From Opitutaceae bacterium (GTDB lineage Bacteria > Verrucomicrobiota > Verrucomicrobiia > Opitutales > Opitutaceae), in contig JAUSID010000210.1 in assembly GCA_030648295.1 (NCBI GenBank), forward strand, positions 1-53,325: a DNA stretch of 53,325 nucleotides, given 5' to 3'. Of the stretch, positions 16,664 through 24,453 are shown piece after piece. The notes beneath the pieces were generated by a model, which saw only the letters and a list, made by a program, of their open reading frames with translations, made no database searches and was not told where the DNA came from. Position 1 is the stretch's first letter. Each line of letters opens with the position of its first letter. Both the position numbers and the translations under genes were made by a program.

Positions 16664-17133
16664 GCGGACTTTTCCATCGTCGGTCCGGGATGCGCAAGTG
16701 CGTCGGCCTCTAACAACAGGCCGAGCGTGCGATAGTGTTCGAGGACATTCTCGTCATAACCGGGCGCGTGCAAGACACCATTCAGTGCCTCGTCACGAGC
16801 CTCGAGCCATTCATCGAACACCTTGGCTTGGAGCAGCGTAGCCGGGAAGTCGGTGAGGACAAATCCCGCATCAGGTTTGCGCGCAAAGAACCACCGGCGC
16901 ATCAGCGCCAGAGTGGCAGCTTCCTTCGCCGCAGCCGAGGCCGGGCGAAGACTCACGGGCGCGGACGCCCGTGCCACACGCGAAATCTCCGGCCCTTTCA
17001 GGGAAGTCGGAGAGACGTGCTCAAGATTCAAAGAACGGACTCGATCCAGCAGCGGAGCTGACGAACCGAGGATAAGGAACTTGGCTTTGGCGAGACGGCC
17101 GCAACCAGCAAAGAGGTCGGAGATGCCACCCAT
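16660..17133 (-). CDS. degenerate adenylate-kinase-like protein in the adk position
   Basis: This 157-aa protein lies between secY and map, exactly where adk sits in the spc operons of many bacteria. Collinear traces of adenylate kinase are visible. ILGSSAPLLDRV (21-32) stands where ILLGPPGAGKGT is expected, LEHVSPTSLK (37-46) corresponds to the LPHIStGd substrate loop, GFVLTDFPATLLQAKVFDEW (90-109) to GFILDGFPRTlaQAEALDE, and YDENVLEHYRTLGLLLEAD (126-144) to the C-terminal helix. The P-loop Gly/Lys, the Arg of DGFPRT and the whole LID region are gone, so catalysis is very unlikely. It is 18 bp after secY and overlaps map by 4 bp. An intact frame and close packing argue for a retained protein rather than a random remnant. 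The homology call is mine by eye. Confidence 0.7.
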   Translation of the reverse strand: MGGISDLFAGCGRLAKAKFLILGSSAPLLDRVRSLNLEHVSPTSLKGPEISRVARASAPVSLRPASAAAKEAATLALMRRWFFARKPDAGFVLTDFPATLLQAKVFDEWLEARDEALNGVLHAPGYDENVLEHYRTLGLLLEADALAHPGPTMEKSA

Positions 17134-17151
17134 CGCCGCCAGAGTAAAGAA

Positions 17152-18657
17152 CTATTTTAAAAACGCCTTGTAGGCCCAGATTGATGTGCCCAGCACGAGC
17201 AAAATGAGCATCGGCAGCGCGAGTTTCATGACCGCTTCGTGGCTCAAGGCCTCTCCCGTCATGCCACCCTGCGGATTCGCGCTGCGGGCCCGGATCCGGC
17301 CCTTGCGGAGGAACCCGTCGTAGTGACGCTGGAGGAGGAACGTCTCGACCTGGCGCATCGTGTCCAGGATGACGCCCACGGTGATGAGCATGCCCGTGCC
17401 GCCGAAGAAATACGCAATGCGCTGCGGGACCTTCAGCTCGAAGAAGATCACGTCCGGCAGAATCGCGATGATGGTGAGGAAAATCGCGCCGGCCAGCGTC
17501 AGACGCGTCATGACGAAGTCGAGGAACTGCGCGGTCGGCTGACCCGGACGGACGCCGGGAATGTAGCCGCCGTACTTTTTCAGATCGTCCGCGATCTGGA
17601 TCGGCTTGAACATGACCGACACCCAGAAATAGCTGAAGAACAGGATCAGCACCGCATTCAGAAAGTAGTACCAGAAGCTGCCGTGCAGGAGGTTTTGCGA
17701 AAACTCGCTCAGGAACTTCAGGTTGTAGGCGCTGCCGACCCACGAGAAAATCTGCTGCGGAAACAGCAGGATCGCACTGGCGAAGATCACGGGCATGACG
17801 CCGGAGTAATTCACCTTCAACGGCAGGAAGGAACTCTGGCCGCCCATCACCTTGTTGCCGACCACGCGCTTGGCATATTGGACCGGAATCTTCCGCTGGC
17901 CCTGCACGACCGCGATGATGCCCATGGTGACGATGACAAAGAGCGCGATCATGACGATCGCCTGCGGCACGCCGAGATTCACGCCCGTGCCGACGGGACG
18001 GAAGAACAGCTGGTAGGTCTGCTGGGCGGCGCCGGGCATGTCAGCGAGAATGCCGATGGTAATCAGCAGCGAGACGCCATTTCCGATGCCGCGCTGGGTA
18101 ATCTGTTCACCGAGCCACATCAGCAACATCGTGCCCGCAGTCATGAAAATCACCGACGTGACGATGAATGACCACCGTCCGATGATGACGATGGGCCCAT
18201 AGGTCGCCAGGTCGTAACCGGGGAACAGCTGCTGCGGGTTGTTCAACGCCAGGAGCAGGAGCGTGCCTTGAATCACGCAAATCAACACGGTCGCGTAGCG
18301 CGTGTATTGCGTCAGCTTCTGCCGGCCGACATCACCTTCCTGCTGGAGCCGGCTGAGCGCCGGCACGACCGCGGTCATCAGCTGGAAAATAATCGAGGCG
18401 CTGATATACGGCATGATGCCCAGGGCCGCGATGGCGCCCTTGGTCAGCGCGCCGCCCGTGAACATGTTGTACAAACCGATCAGCGCACCGGCGCCGCCGG
18501 CCGTCTGCTCGGCGAAAAACCGCTGGAGCGGTTCCGGATCGATGCCGGGCAGCGGAACAATCGCGGCCACCCGGGAGACGAACAGCAGCGACAACGTATA
18601 GAAAATACGCGAGCGCAGCTCGGGGATCTTGAGAGAATTCGTGAAGGCGGAAAACAC
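17152..18657 (-). CDS. secY: protein translocase channel subunit SecY
   Basis: This 501-aa inner-membrane protein forms the translocation channel with SecE (encoded at 45256) and SecG. Ten transmembrane segments can be followed, starting with the plug region after SRVAAIVPLPGIDPE and including the conserved MPYISASIIFQLM and GQRKIPVQYAKRV cytoplasmic loop. It is somewhat longer than the 435-445 aa of typical proteobacterial SecY, with additional length in the periplasmic loops. Confidence 0.98.
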   Translation of the reverse strand: MFSAFTNSLKIPELRSRIFYTLSLLFVSRVAAIVPLPGIDPEPLQRFFAEQTAGGAGALIGLYNMFTGGALTKGAIAALGIMPYISASIIFQLMTAVVPALSRLQQEGDVGRQKLTQYTRYATVLICVIQGTLLLLALNNPQQLFPGYDLATYGPIVIIGRWSFIVTSVIFMTAGTMLLMWLGEQITQRGIGNGVSLLITIGILADMPGAAQQTYQLFFRPVGTGVNLGVPQAIVMIALFVIVTMGIIAVVQGQRKIPVQYAKRVVGNKVMGGQSSFLPLKVNYSGVMPVIFASAILLFPQQIFSWVGSAYNLKFLSEFSQNLLHGSFWYYFLNAVLILFFSYFWVSVMFKPIQIADDLKKYGGYIPGVRPGQPTAQFLDFVMTRLTLAGAIFLTIIAILPDVIFFELKVPQRIAYFFGGTGMLITVGVILDTMRQVETFLLQRHYDGFLRKGRIRARSANPQGGMTGEALSHEAVMKLALPMLILLVLGTSIWAYKAFLK

Positions 18658-18665
18658 GGGGAGAA

Positions 18666-18763
18666 GATTTTCGATTTTTGATTCTCGATTTTCGAGCGGG
18701 AAATTCGGTCAGGCTTGGGCAGCGGCCTAATCCAAAATCGCCAATCGAAAATCCAAAATCCGT
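18666..18763. repeat. heptad-phased palindrome (GATTTTC family), rplO-secY spacer
   Basis: The left arm has GATTTTC, GATTTTT, GATTCTC and GATTTTC in 7-nt phase from 18666 to 18693. The right arm has AATCCAA, AATCGCC, AATCGAA and AATCCAA in phase from 18729 to 18756. It fills nearly all of the 111-bp spacer. Confidence 0.9.
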
Positions 18764-18768
18764 CGGCG

Positions 18769-19215
18769 TCAGCCCACAATGGCCTGGCCGCCGGCCTTCT
18801 CGATTTTTTCCTTGGCCGAAGCGGAAAACTTGGCCGCCGTGATTTTCAGCGCGCGGGTGATTTCGCCGTCGCCGAGCACCTTGACCGTGCTCTCGCCGTT
18901 GCGGATGAGCCCGCTCTTCGCGAGCACGTCGGCATTCACCTCGGTGATTTTTTCGTCGAGCGACGCGAGTTCGCCGATGTTCACCACCGGCAGTTCGGTA
19001 CGGTGGTTGTAATTATTGAAACCCCGGTGCGGCAGTTTGCGGTAGAGCGGCATCTGGCCGCCTTCAAAGCCGGGCCGAATGCTGCTACCGGAACGCGCCG
19101 TCTGGCCCTTGCCGCCCCGGCCGCTGGTCTTGCCGTGGCCGCCGCCTTCGCCGCAGCCAACGCGCTTCTTGCGGTGCACGGCACCGGGGACGTTCTTCAG
19201 TTCGTGGAGTTTCAT
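18769..19215 (-). CDS. rplO: 50S ribosomal protein L15
   Basis: This 148-aa large-subunit assembly protein starts MKLHELKNVPGAVHRKKRVG and has the Gly/Arg-rich N-terminal extension (GEGGGHGKTSGRGGKGQTAR) that threads into 23S rRNA. rpmD, usually located between rpsE and rplO, is absent: the 186-bp spacer has no L30-like frame. A GAGGA ribosome site precedes the ATG. Confidence 0.97.
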   Translation of the reverse strand: MKLHELKNVPGAVHRKKRVGCGEGGGHGKTSGRGGKGQTARSGSSIRPGFEGGQMPLYRKLPHRGFNNYNHRTELPVVNIGELASLDEKITEVNADVLAKSGLIRNGESTVKVLGDGEITRALKITAAKFSASAKEKIEKAGGQAIVG

Positions 19216-19239
19216 GATGGTTCCTCAGGAGGGGCGCCA

Positions 19240-19260
19240 CGCCCGGCCACCGGCCGGGCG
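19240..19260 (-). promoter_or_regulatory. strong hairpin shortly before rplO
   Basis: A perfect 9-bp stem (CGCCCGGCC/GGCCGGGCG) with a 3-nt loop lies 24 bp upstream of the rplO start codon. No T-run follows, so it is not a terminator. It may shape the mRNA end or stability in the spacer. A role is inference. Confidence 0.5.
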
Positions 19261-19308
19261 AGACTCGGATTGGATCGATTTCTAGAAAGTTGTTCGGTTG
19301 GCCGGGCG

Positions 19309-19380
19309 AAGGACCAAGCTCCAAACTGGTAAATGGAGATTTGTGATTCTCTGGAGCTTGAATCTTGGTGCTTGGAGCTT
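19309..19380. repeat. heptad-phased palindrome (AAGCTCC / GGAGCTT family), rpsE-rplO spacer
   Basis: The left arm has AAGGACC, AAGCTCC and AAACTGG in phase from 19309; the right arm has GGAGCTT, GAATCTT, GGTGCTT and GGAGCTT in phase from 19353 to 19380. It is the same family as the element at 2764-2919, 16 kb away. Confidence 0.8.
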
Positions 19381-19401
19381 TCGCGCGCCGCGCGCCGCGC
19401 G

Positions 19402-20127
19402 TCAGCTCGTGGCGCGGATCTTGTTGATGTTCTCCGCCAGCCGGAGCTGCATCAGGCCGTTGAGCGTGGCGTGCACGACGGCGATGTGGTTCGAGGAACC
19501 CATCGACTTCGTGAGGATGTTCTTCACCCCGGCCGCTTCGAGCACGGCGCGCACGCCGCCACCGGCGATCAGCCCGGTGCCGGGCGAGGCCGGCTTCAGC
19601 ATCACGCGGCCGCCGTCGTATTCGCCCATCACATCGTGCGGAATCGTGTCGCCCTTGAGCTTCACGGTGACGAGGTGCTTGTGCGCGTTCGCGGTGCCCT
19701 TCTTGATCGCGTCAGGCACTTCGTTGGCCTTGCCGTAGCCGATGCCGACCTTCCCCTTGCCATCACCAACGACGGTGAGCGCGGCGAACGAGAAACGCCG
19801 GCCGCCCTTCACGACCTTGGCGCAACGATTGATGAAGACGACCTTCTCGATCATCGTCGGGCCATCGCCCTCCTGTGGCTTGTCGCGATTGTCACGACGC
19901 GGGCCACGATTGCCCTGGCCGCGGAAGCCGCCGCCGCCACCACGATAGCCACCCTGGCCGCGCGGCGAACGTTGCTCGCGCGCCGGAGCGGCCGCGGGAG
20001 CAGAAGCTGGAGCCGCCGCCGGAGCCGCGGTTTCCGGAGCGGCCGCGGGCGTGGTGTTTTCCGGCGCAACCGGTGCGGCGGGTGTGGTCGTTTCGGGCGA
20101 AGAGGCGGAAGTGGGTTCGGTGCTCAT
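19402..20127 (-). CDS. rpsE: 30S ribosomal protein S5 with an Ala/Pro and RGG-rich N-terminal extension
   Basis: This 241-aa protein has the conserved S5 domain from about residue 92 ([20 protein letters not shown]) to the end. S5 lies at the mRNA entry channel and influences fidelity. The first 50 residues are Ala/Pro/Thr/Glu-rich. Residues 53-82 form an RGG-type tract ([17 protein letters not shown], followed by [12 protein letters not shown]), unusual for a bacterial ribosomal protein and typical of RNA-contacting disordered regions. The start at 20127 is 7 bp after the rplR stop, which supports the long form; Met92 would give a shorter, near-standard protein. Confidence 0.95.
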   Translation of the reverse strand: MSTEPTSASSPETTTPAAPVAPENTTPAAAPETAAPAAAPASAPAAAPAREQRSPRGQGGYRGGGGGFRGQGNRGPRRDNRDKPQEGDGPTMIEKVVFINRCAKVVKGGRRFSFAALTVVGDGKGKVGIGYGKANEVPDAIKKGTANAHKHLVTVKLKGDTIPHDVMGEYDGGRVMLKPASPGTGLIAGGGVRAVLEAAGVKNILTKSMGSSNHIAVVHATLNGLMQLRLAENINKIRATS

Positions 20128-20134
20128 GCAGTTT

Positions 20135-20497
20135 TTAGAATTTGAGGCCACCTTCGCGTGCGGCGTCGGCGAATGTTTTGACTTTCCCGTGATACGGCGC
20201 GCCGCTGCGGTCGAATACGACCGATTCGATGCCGGCGGCCTTCGCCTTGGCGGCGAAGGCGGCGCCCAGCGCCTTGGCGCTGGCGATGTTGGCCTTGAGC
20301 TTCTGCTTGCGCAGCTCGGCATCCAGGCTGGAAAGAAACACCAGCGTCGCACCGGCGTCGTCGTTGATCGCCTGGGCGTAAATGTGCTTGGTCGTGAAAC
20401 GAACCGCGAGCCGCGGGCGCGCGGCCGTGCCGTTCACCTTCTTGCGGATACGCCAACGACGGTTCTGAAGGAGGCGTGCTTTGGTAACAGTGTTCAT
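20135..20497 (-). CDS. rplR: 50S ribosomal protein L18
   Basis: This 120-aa protein binds 5S rRNA in the central protuberance with L5. The basic N terminus ([18 protein letters not shown]) and the core ([20 protein letters not shown] ... [16 protein letters not shown]) are standard. It is 17 bp downstream of rplF and 7 bp upstream of rpsE, one of the few compact stretches of the cluster. Confidence 0.97.
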   Translation of the reverse strand: MNTVTKARLLQNRRWRIRKKVNGTAARPRLAVRFTTKHIYAQAINDDAGATLVFLSSLDAELRKQKLKANIASAKALGAAFAAKAKAAGIESVVFDRSGAPYHGKVKTFADAAREGGLKF

Positions 20498-20514
20498 TTT
20501 TTCTTCTTTGGCCC

Positions 20515-21051
20515 TTAGGCGACGGTCTTGCCTTCCTTGCGGCGAACGCGCTCGCCCACGATGCGCACGCCCTTGCCCTTGTACGGTTCCGGCGGGTAGT
20601 AGCCGCGAATCTCCGCCGTGACAGCGCCGACGAGCTGCTTGTCGGCGCCCTCAACCTTCACCTTCGTGCCATCGGTCACCGTGACTTTGATCCCTTCCGG
20701 GATGTCCATCAGGATCGGGTGCGAATAGCCGAGCGCCAGATCGAGCTGTTTGCCCTTCAGCGCGGCCTTGAAACCGACGCCTTGGATCTCGAGGTCCTTG
20801 GTGTAGCCGTCAGTCACACCCTTGACCATGCCGGCGACGATCGAGCGGACGGTACCGTACATCGCCTTCGCGAAACGGGTCTCTTCAGTCGGGGCGAACG
20901 TCACCTTCTTTTCGGCGATGGTCACTTTGACGACGGGCGCGAAGGTTTTCTGTACCTTGCCCTTGGGTCCCTCGACGAAGACGGTGTCACCATTGAGGGT
21001 GACCTTGACCTTGTCGGGGATGGAAACGGGTTGTTTGCCAATGCGGCTCAT
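20515..21051 (-). CDS. rplF: 50S ribosomal protein L6
   Basis: This 178-aa two-domain protein lies near the factor-binding site and the sarcin-ricin loop. The start MSRIGKQPVSIPDKVKV and the C-terminal signature PEPYKGKGVR are canonical. Confidence 0.97.
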   Translation of the reverse strand: MSRIGKQPVSIPDKVKVTLNGDTVFVEGPKGKVQKTFAPVVKVTIAEKKVTFAPTEETRFAKAMYGTVRSIVAGMVKGVTDGYTKDLEIQGVGFKAALKGKQLDLALGYSHPILMDIPEGIKVTVTDGTKVKVEGADKQLVGAVTAEIRGYYPPEPYKGKGVRIVGERVRRKEGKTVA

Positions 21052-21060
21052 TTTTGAAAA

Positions 21061-21156
21061 AGGGATTGAGGGAGTGAGGGACTGAGGGAAAACACCGGCG
21101 GATCGAAGCGGTTGGGTTCGAGGTCTCTGGTCTTTTGTCTCTAGTCCCTAGTCCTT
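21061..21156. repeat. heptad-phased palindrome (GAGGGA / AGTCCCT family), rpsH-rplF spacer
   Basis: The left arm reads AGGGATT, GAGGGAG, TGAGGGA, CTGAGGG from 21061 to 21088. The right arm reads GGTCTCT, GGTCTTT, TGTCTCT, AGTCCCT, AGTCCTT in 7-nt phase from 21122 to 21156. The arms are imperfectly complementary. It fills most of the 106-bp spacer. Confidence 0.8.
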
Positions 21157-21157
21157 G

Positions 21158-21550
21158 TTACCAAACGTTGCAGATCAATTCGCCGCCCGCGCGATTGCGG
21201 CGGCAGTCGGCGTCCTTCATCAGGCCCTTCGACGTCGACACGATGCCGATGCCAAGGCCATTCAGGACGCGCGGAATCTCGGTGTAGCTGAAGTAAAGGC
21301 GGCGGCCAGGCGTCGAGACGCGCTTCAGCCCGGTGATGGCAGGCCCGCCGTCGACGTACTTCATTTTCACGATGAGGGTCTTGTGCCCCTGCTCATCGGT
21401 GCCGTTGCTGTGGTCGGCGACGTAGCCCTCGCTCTTGAGGATCGCGGCGACGCTCTCCTTGAGGATGGAGTGCGGCATCGCGCACTCATCGAGGCGCGCC
21501 TTGCTCGCATTGCGGAGGCGCGTGAGAAAATCACTAATCGGATCGGTCAT
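21158..21550 (-). CDS. rpsH: 30S ribosomal protein S8
   Basis: This 130-aa protein binds helix 21 of 16S rRNA and in several bacteria represses the spc operon. The start MTDPISDFLTRLRNA is canonical, so 21550 is chosen over an in-frame ATG at 21607. The C-terminal signature (GIGIVSTSKGLM) is present. The stop codon directly abuts the repeat at 21061-21156. Confidence 0.97.
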   Translation of the reverse strand: MTDPISDFLTRLRNASKARLDECAMPHSILKESVAAILKSEGYVADHSNGTDEQGHKTLIVKMKYVDGGPAITGLKRVSTPGRRLYFSYTEIPRVLNGLGIGIVSTSKGLMKDADCRRNRAGGELICNVW

Positions 21551-21587
21551 GGTGGATGTTTTTTTACGGCCGCGCGGGTCATATCCC

Positions 21588-21604
21588 ATGCGCCAAAGGC
21601 GCAT
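21588..21604. repeat. short perfect hairpin in the rpsN-rpsH spacer
   Basis: ATGCGCC, a 3-nt AAA loop and GGCGCAT form a 17-nt palindrome 38 bp upstream of the rpsH start. There is no T-tract. It lies outside the heptad element in the same spacer. Confidence 0.55.
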
Positions 21605-21630
21605 CAACCCCCGTGGGCGAAAGATGTCTT

Positions 21631-21734
21631 GGTTATCGGTTATTGGTTATCGGTTAATGGGCGGTTGCTATTCGAAAGGAGGGTCACAAAGAGCGGTGTC
21701 TTTCCGGTGACAAATAACGAACAACTAATAACCG
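21631..21734. repeat. heptad-phased palindrome (GGTTATC / AATAACC family), rpsN-rpsH spacer
   Basis: The left arm has GGTTATC, GGTTATT, GGTTATC, GGTTAAT in phase from 21631 to 21658. The right arm has AAATAAC, GAACAAC, TAATAAC in phase from 21712 to 21732. This heptamer sequence is not shared with the neighbouring spacers, although the layout is the same. Confidence 0.85.
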
Positions 21735-21752
21735 ATATCCGCGCGAAGCGCC

Positions 21753-22058
21753 TTACCAGGAGGACTTGATCACGCCGGGGATCTTCCCGTTAAGCGCGAG
21801 CTCGCGGAACGTGATACGCGACACCCCAAACTTGCGGATATACGCGCGCGGGCGGCCGCTGAGGGAGCAGCGGTTGCGGATCCGCGTGGGTGACGAGTTG
21901 CGCGGGAGCTTCTGCAGCTTCTTCTGTGTGGCGTGAAACTCCTCGTCGGTGGTGGCGGGACTGATGAGAACGGCCTTCAGCTCGGCGCGCTTGGCGGCGA
22001 ACTTGGCGGCGAGCTTGATGCGCTTCTTGTTGCGCTCGATGGCGGAGGTCTTGGGCAT
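21753..22058 (-). CDS. rpsN: 30S ribosomal protein S14 (zinc-free type)
   Basis: This 101-aa protein of the head of the small subunit is of the long, Cys-free (C-) type: it lacks the two CxxC pairs of zinc-binding S14 and has the extra residues ([20 protein letters not shown]) typical of that type. The signature [20 protein letters not shown] is intact. It lies between rplE and rpsH as in most spc operons. Confidence 0.96.
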   Translation of the reverse strand: MPKTSAIERNKKRIKLAAKFAAKRAELKAVLISPATTDEEFHATQKKLQKLPRNSSPTRIRNRCSLSGRPRAYIRKFGVSRITFRELALNGKIPGVIKSSW

Positions 22059-22062
22059 TTTC

Positions 22063-22118
22063 GATTTTCGATTCTAGATTTTCGATTGGTCTGGCGTCTG
22101 GCTTCTGACCTCTGCATC
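22063..22118. repeat. heptad-phased repeat, rplE-rpsN spacer (GATTTTC run then CTGGCGT run)
   Basis: The spacer is composed of eight consecutive heptads: GATTTTC, GATTCTA, GATTTTC, GATTGGT (22063-22090), then CTGGCGT, CTGGCTT, CTGACCT, CTGCATC (22091-22118). The last unit overlaps the rplE stop codon. The two runs have different heptamers and are not complementary, so this looks like a junction of two element families or a half-deleted pair. Confidence 0.85.
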
Positions 22119-22692
22119 AGGCGGCTGCCTTGGGTGCGGTGGTGGTTTCGGTGCGACGGAACGGCATGCCGAGCAGCCGGAGCAGCTCGCGGCCTTCGTC
22201 GTCGCTGTCGGCCGTCGTCACGATCGTGATATCGACGCCAATGTGCTTCTTGATGTTTTCCACCGTGATTTCGGGGAAAATCGAGTGATCGGTAATGCCG
22301 AGGTTGTAGTTCCCCTGCCCGTCCAGCTTCGTCGGCACGCCACGGAAATCGCGAATGGTCGGAAGCGCGACGGCGATCAGCCGATACAGAAATTCCCACA
22401 TCGAATGGCCGCGGAGCGTCACGTGACAGCCGACGATCTGGCCCTGCTTCAGCTTGAAATTGGCGATGGCCTTGCGGGATTTCGCGAGCACGGGCTTCTG
22501 GCCGGCGATCTGCGCGATGTCGCGCTGGATGTCCGCGATCTGGTTCTTGTCGGCTTCCGCGTCGATGCCGGTGTTGATGCTGATTTTGGCCAGCTTCGGA
22601 ACCTCGTGCTTGTTCTTGTAGCCGCGGCTCTTCACGAGCTCAGGCACGGCCTGCTCGAGATAGACTTTTTTGAGTGATGGAACGTAGCTCAT
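22117..22692 (-). CDS. rplE: 50S ribosomal protein L5
   Basis: This 191-aa central protuberance protein binds 5S rRNA and contacts the P-site tRNA. The conserved GQKPVLAKSRKAIANFKLKQ and VTLRGHSMWEFLYRLI segments are present. It ends with an Arg-rich tail (GMPFRRTETTTAPKAAA) slightly longer than usual. Its stop codon is inside a heptad unit. Confidence 0.97.
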   Translation of the reverse strand: MSYVPSLKKVYLEQAVPELVKSRGYKNKHEVPKLAKISINTGIDAEADKNQIADIQRDIAQIAGQKPVLAKSRKAIANFKLKQGQIVGCHVTLRGHSMWEFLYRLIAVALPTIRDFRGVPTKLDGQGNYNLGITDHSIFPEITVENIKKHIGVDITIVTTADSDDEGRELLRLLGMPFRRTETTTAPKAAA

Positions 22693-22808
22693 GTAAGTTG
22701 CCCGCGATTACCGACCGCGAGGCGATTGAGGGTGGTTTCGTGAATGGAAAAGCGTCGAGTAACGCAGGCGCGGAGCCGGGCTGGCAAGCGCGCTTTTTCG
22801 CGTGCCGC

Positions 22809-23081
22809 TTAGGCGTTGGCGGGTGCCTTCTTCCGCTTGGTGCTCGCGTCGTAGGTCGACTGCAGCATCAGGTTGCTGATGTGCACCGAGCCTTCGCGCT
22901 CGGCGATCGTGCCCTGCGGGTGCTCCTGCGACTTCTTGAGATGCCGCTTGATCATCGCCACACCCTCGATGCGCGCGCGCTGCTTGGCGGCGAGAACCTC
23001 GAGAACCTTGCCGGACTTGCCTTTTTGCGCCCCGGCGATGACAACGACCTGGTCGCCGCGTTTAACGTGAAATTTCTGCAT
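22809..23081 (-). CDS. rplX: 50S ribosomal protein L24
   Basis: This 90-aa assembly-initiator protein begins MQKFHVKRGDQVVVIAGAQK with the KOW motif (GAQKGKSGKVLEV). It is followed by a 116-bp spacer to rplE that, unlike most others, shows no phased repeat. Confidence 0.96.
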   Translation of the reverse strand: MQKFHVKRGDQVVVIAGAQKGKSGKVLEVLAAKQRARIEGVAMIKRHLKKSQEHPQGTIAEREGSVHISNLMLQSTYDASTKRKKAPANA

Positions 23082-23096
23082 GATGAGAGGAATTGA

Positions 23097-23169
23097 GGGA
23101 TAAGGGAGTGAGGGATTGAGGGGTGACGACCCGTGGTTTGTGGTCCCTGGTCCCTAGTCCCTGCTCCGA
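23097..23169. repeat. heptad-phased palindrome (GAGGGA / AGTCCCT family), rplN-rplX spacer
   Basis: The left arm has AGGGATA, AGGGAGT, GAGGGAT in phase from 23097. The right arm has GGTCCCT, GGTCCCT, AGTCCCT, GCTCCGA from 23142 to 23169. It is a second copy of the family found at 21061-21156. Confidence 0.85.
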
Positions 23170-23178
23170 GGCGAAACC

Positions 23179-23544
23179 TCAGAGAACCTCCGGCGCGAGC
23201 GAGATGATCTTCATGAAGTTCTTCGCGCGCAATTCGCGGGCCACGGGTCCGAAAATACGGGTGCCCTTCGGGTTGTTGGTCGGATCGATGATCACGATGG
23301 CGTTGCTGTCGAAACGCAGGTAGCTGCCGTCGGAACGGCGGATCGGCGCCTTGGTGCGGACGACGACCGCTTTCGCGACCTCGCCCTTCTTCACCGTGGC
23401 GTCAGTCGTGCTTTCCTTGATGTGCACGGTGACGATGTCGCCCACATGGGCGTAAAGCGTCCGCTGGCCCATCCGTTGGATGAGAGCGGCTTTGCGGGCG
23501 CCGGTGTTGTCGGCGACTTCGAGAATGGAGCGGAGTTGAATCAT
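23179..23544 (-). CDS. rplN: 50S ribosomal protein L14
   Basis: This 121-aa intersubunit-bridge protein starts [20 protein letters not shown] and has the conserved [18 protein letters not shown] and [13 protein letters not shown] segments. Its length is normal and its sequence is well conserved. Confidence 0.97.
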   Translation of the reverse strand: MIQLRSILEVADNTGARKAALIQRMGQRTLYAHVGDIVTVHIKESTTDATVKKGEVAKAVVVRTKAPIRRSDGSYLRFDSNAIVIIDPTNNPKGTRIFGPVARELRAKNFMKIISLAPEVL

Positions 23545-23556
23545 GGCGTTATTTTC

Positions 23557-23666
23557 GATTTTCGAATGTCGATTTTTGATTCTGGATTCTGCCGTGCAGG
23601 TTCAGGGAACTTCCGAAGTACGACGGCGCTCGCCGCCCAATCGAAAATCGCGAATCCAAAATCGAA
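23557..23666. repeat. heptad-phased palindrome (GATTTTC family), rpsQ-rplN spacer
   Basis: The left arm reads GATTTTC, GAATGTC, GATTTTT, GATTCTG, GATTCTG in phase from 23557 to 23591. The right arm reads AATCGAA, AATCGCG, AATCCAA, AATCGAA from 23639 to 23666. The 47-nt centre contains a further small dyad (GCGGCG / CGCCGC-like). The element fills the 128-bp spacer apart from the gene ends. Confidence 0.92.
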
Positions 23667-23672
23667 AATGGT

Positions 23673-24047
23673 TCAGGCCTTGCCCTCGGACTTGACGGGT
23701 GCCTCTTCGTGGCGGGTGGTCTTTGTCGGGACGGCGGCGGCGACGTCGGTCTCGCTGATGGCGACACCTTCGGCGGCAACGGCCTTGTGGATCACGTTGA
23801 CGACGCGCCAGCGTTTCAGCCGGCTGATCGGACGGGTCTCCATGACCTCGACCTTGTCGCCCACCTTGGTCTCGTTCTTCTCGTCGTGGACGTGGAGGAC
23901 GGTCTGGCGGTTGACGACCTTCTGATAAAGCGGATGCGGTGCCTTGAACGGGACGACGACTTTGATCGACTTGTCGCCCGAGCGGGAGGAAACGACGCCG
24001 ACGACTGTTTTGCGTGCGCTGCGCAGGGCGGGAGTGGCGGTGGACAT
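23673..24047 (-). CDS. rpsQ: 30S ribosomal protein S17 with a C-terminal extension
   Basis: This 124-aa protein folds as an OB barrel on 16S rRNA. The core (RKTVVGVVSSRSGDKSIKVVV ends of strands; VETRPISRLKRWRVV) occupies about residues 10-85. The remaining 35-40 residues (EGVAISETDVAAAVPTKTTR and onward) are extra compared with the common 80-90-aa protein. Confidence 0.96.
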   Translation of the reverse strand: MSTATPALRSARKTVVGVVSSRSGDKSIKVVVPFKAPHPLYQKVVNRQTVLHVHDEKNETKVGDKVEVMETRPISRLKRWRVVNVIHKAVAAEGVAISETDVAAAVPTKTTRHEEAPVKSEGKA

Positions 24048-24050
24048 TTT

Positions 24051-24146
24051 AATTTTCGGTTTTGGATTCTCGATTTTCGATTTCCGGGATTTCCGAGGCG
24101 CGACCGCGGTCGCTGCTCAATCGAAAACCAAAAATCGAAAATGGGT
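24051..24146. repeat. heptad-phased palindrome (GATTTTC family), rpmC-rpsQ spacer
   Basis: The left arm reads AATTTTC, GGTTTTG, GATTCTC, GATTTTC, GATTTCC in phase from 24051 to 24085. The right arm reads AATCGAA, AACCAAA, AATCGAA in phase from 24119 to 24139. A GCGACCGCGGTCGC palindrome lies in the centre. Confidence 0.9.
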
Positions 24147-24356
24147 TCAGGCGGCGGCGGGAGTGGCTTTCGCTTTCTTGGCCGTGAGTTCGGTCTCGAG
24201 TCGCGCGATGTCCTTGCGGAGCGTGCGCAGCTCGTGGGTCTTTTCGACCTGGCCCGTCTGCTTGCGCAGGCGAAGGTTGAGGAGTTGCTCGCGCGTTTCG
24301 CGGATCTTGTTGCCGATCTCGGCGGGCGAGAGTTCGCGGATTTCTTTGTAAGTCAT
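24147..24356 (-). CDS. rpmC: 50S ribosomal protein L29
   Basis: This 69-aa helical hairpin protein lies at the tunnel exit, where it helps dock the signal recognition particle and trigger factor. The start [14 protein letters not shown] is canonical (24356), so the upstream extension to 24434, which runs through a repeat, is rejected. A short Lys/Ala tail ends the protein. Confidence 0.96.
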   Translation of the reverse strand: MTYKEIRELSPAEIGNKIRETREQLLNLRLRKQTGQVEKTHELRTLRKDIARLETELTAKKAKATPAAA

Positions 24357-24360
24357 GGTG

Positions 24361-24448
24361 AATTTTCGATTTTCGATTTTCGATTTGCCGGGTTGGCGGA
24401 TGGCGCAGTGCCGTGGGCTCAATCCCGAATCCAATCCAAGATCGAAAA
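24361..24448. repeat. heptad-phased palindrome (GATTTTC family), rplP-rpmC spacer
   Basis: The left arm reads AATTTTC, GATTTTC, GATTTTC, GATTTGC in phase from 24361 to 24388. The right arm begins AATCCCG, AATCCAA at 24421-24434 and then slips phase (TCCAAGA, TCGAAAA). The right arm is the most degenerate of the GATTTTC elements. Confidence 0.85.
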
Positions 24449-24453
24449 TAATC

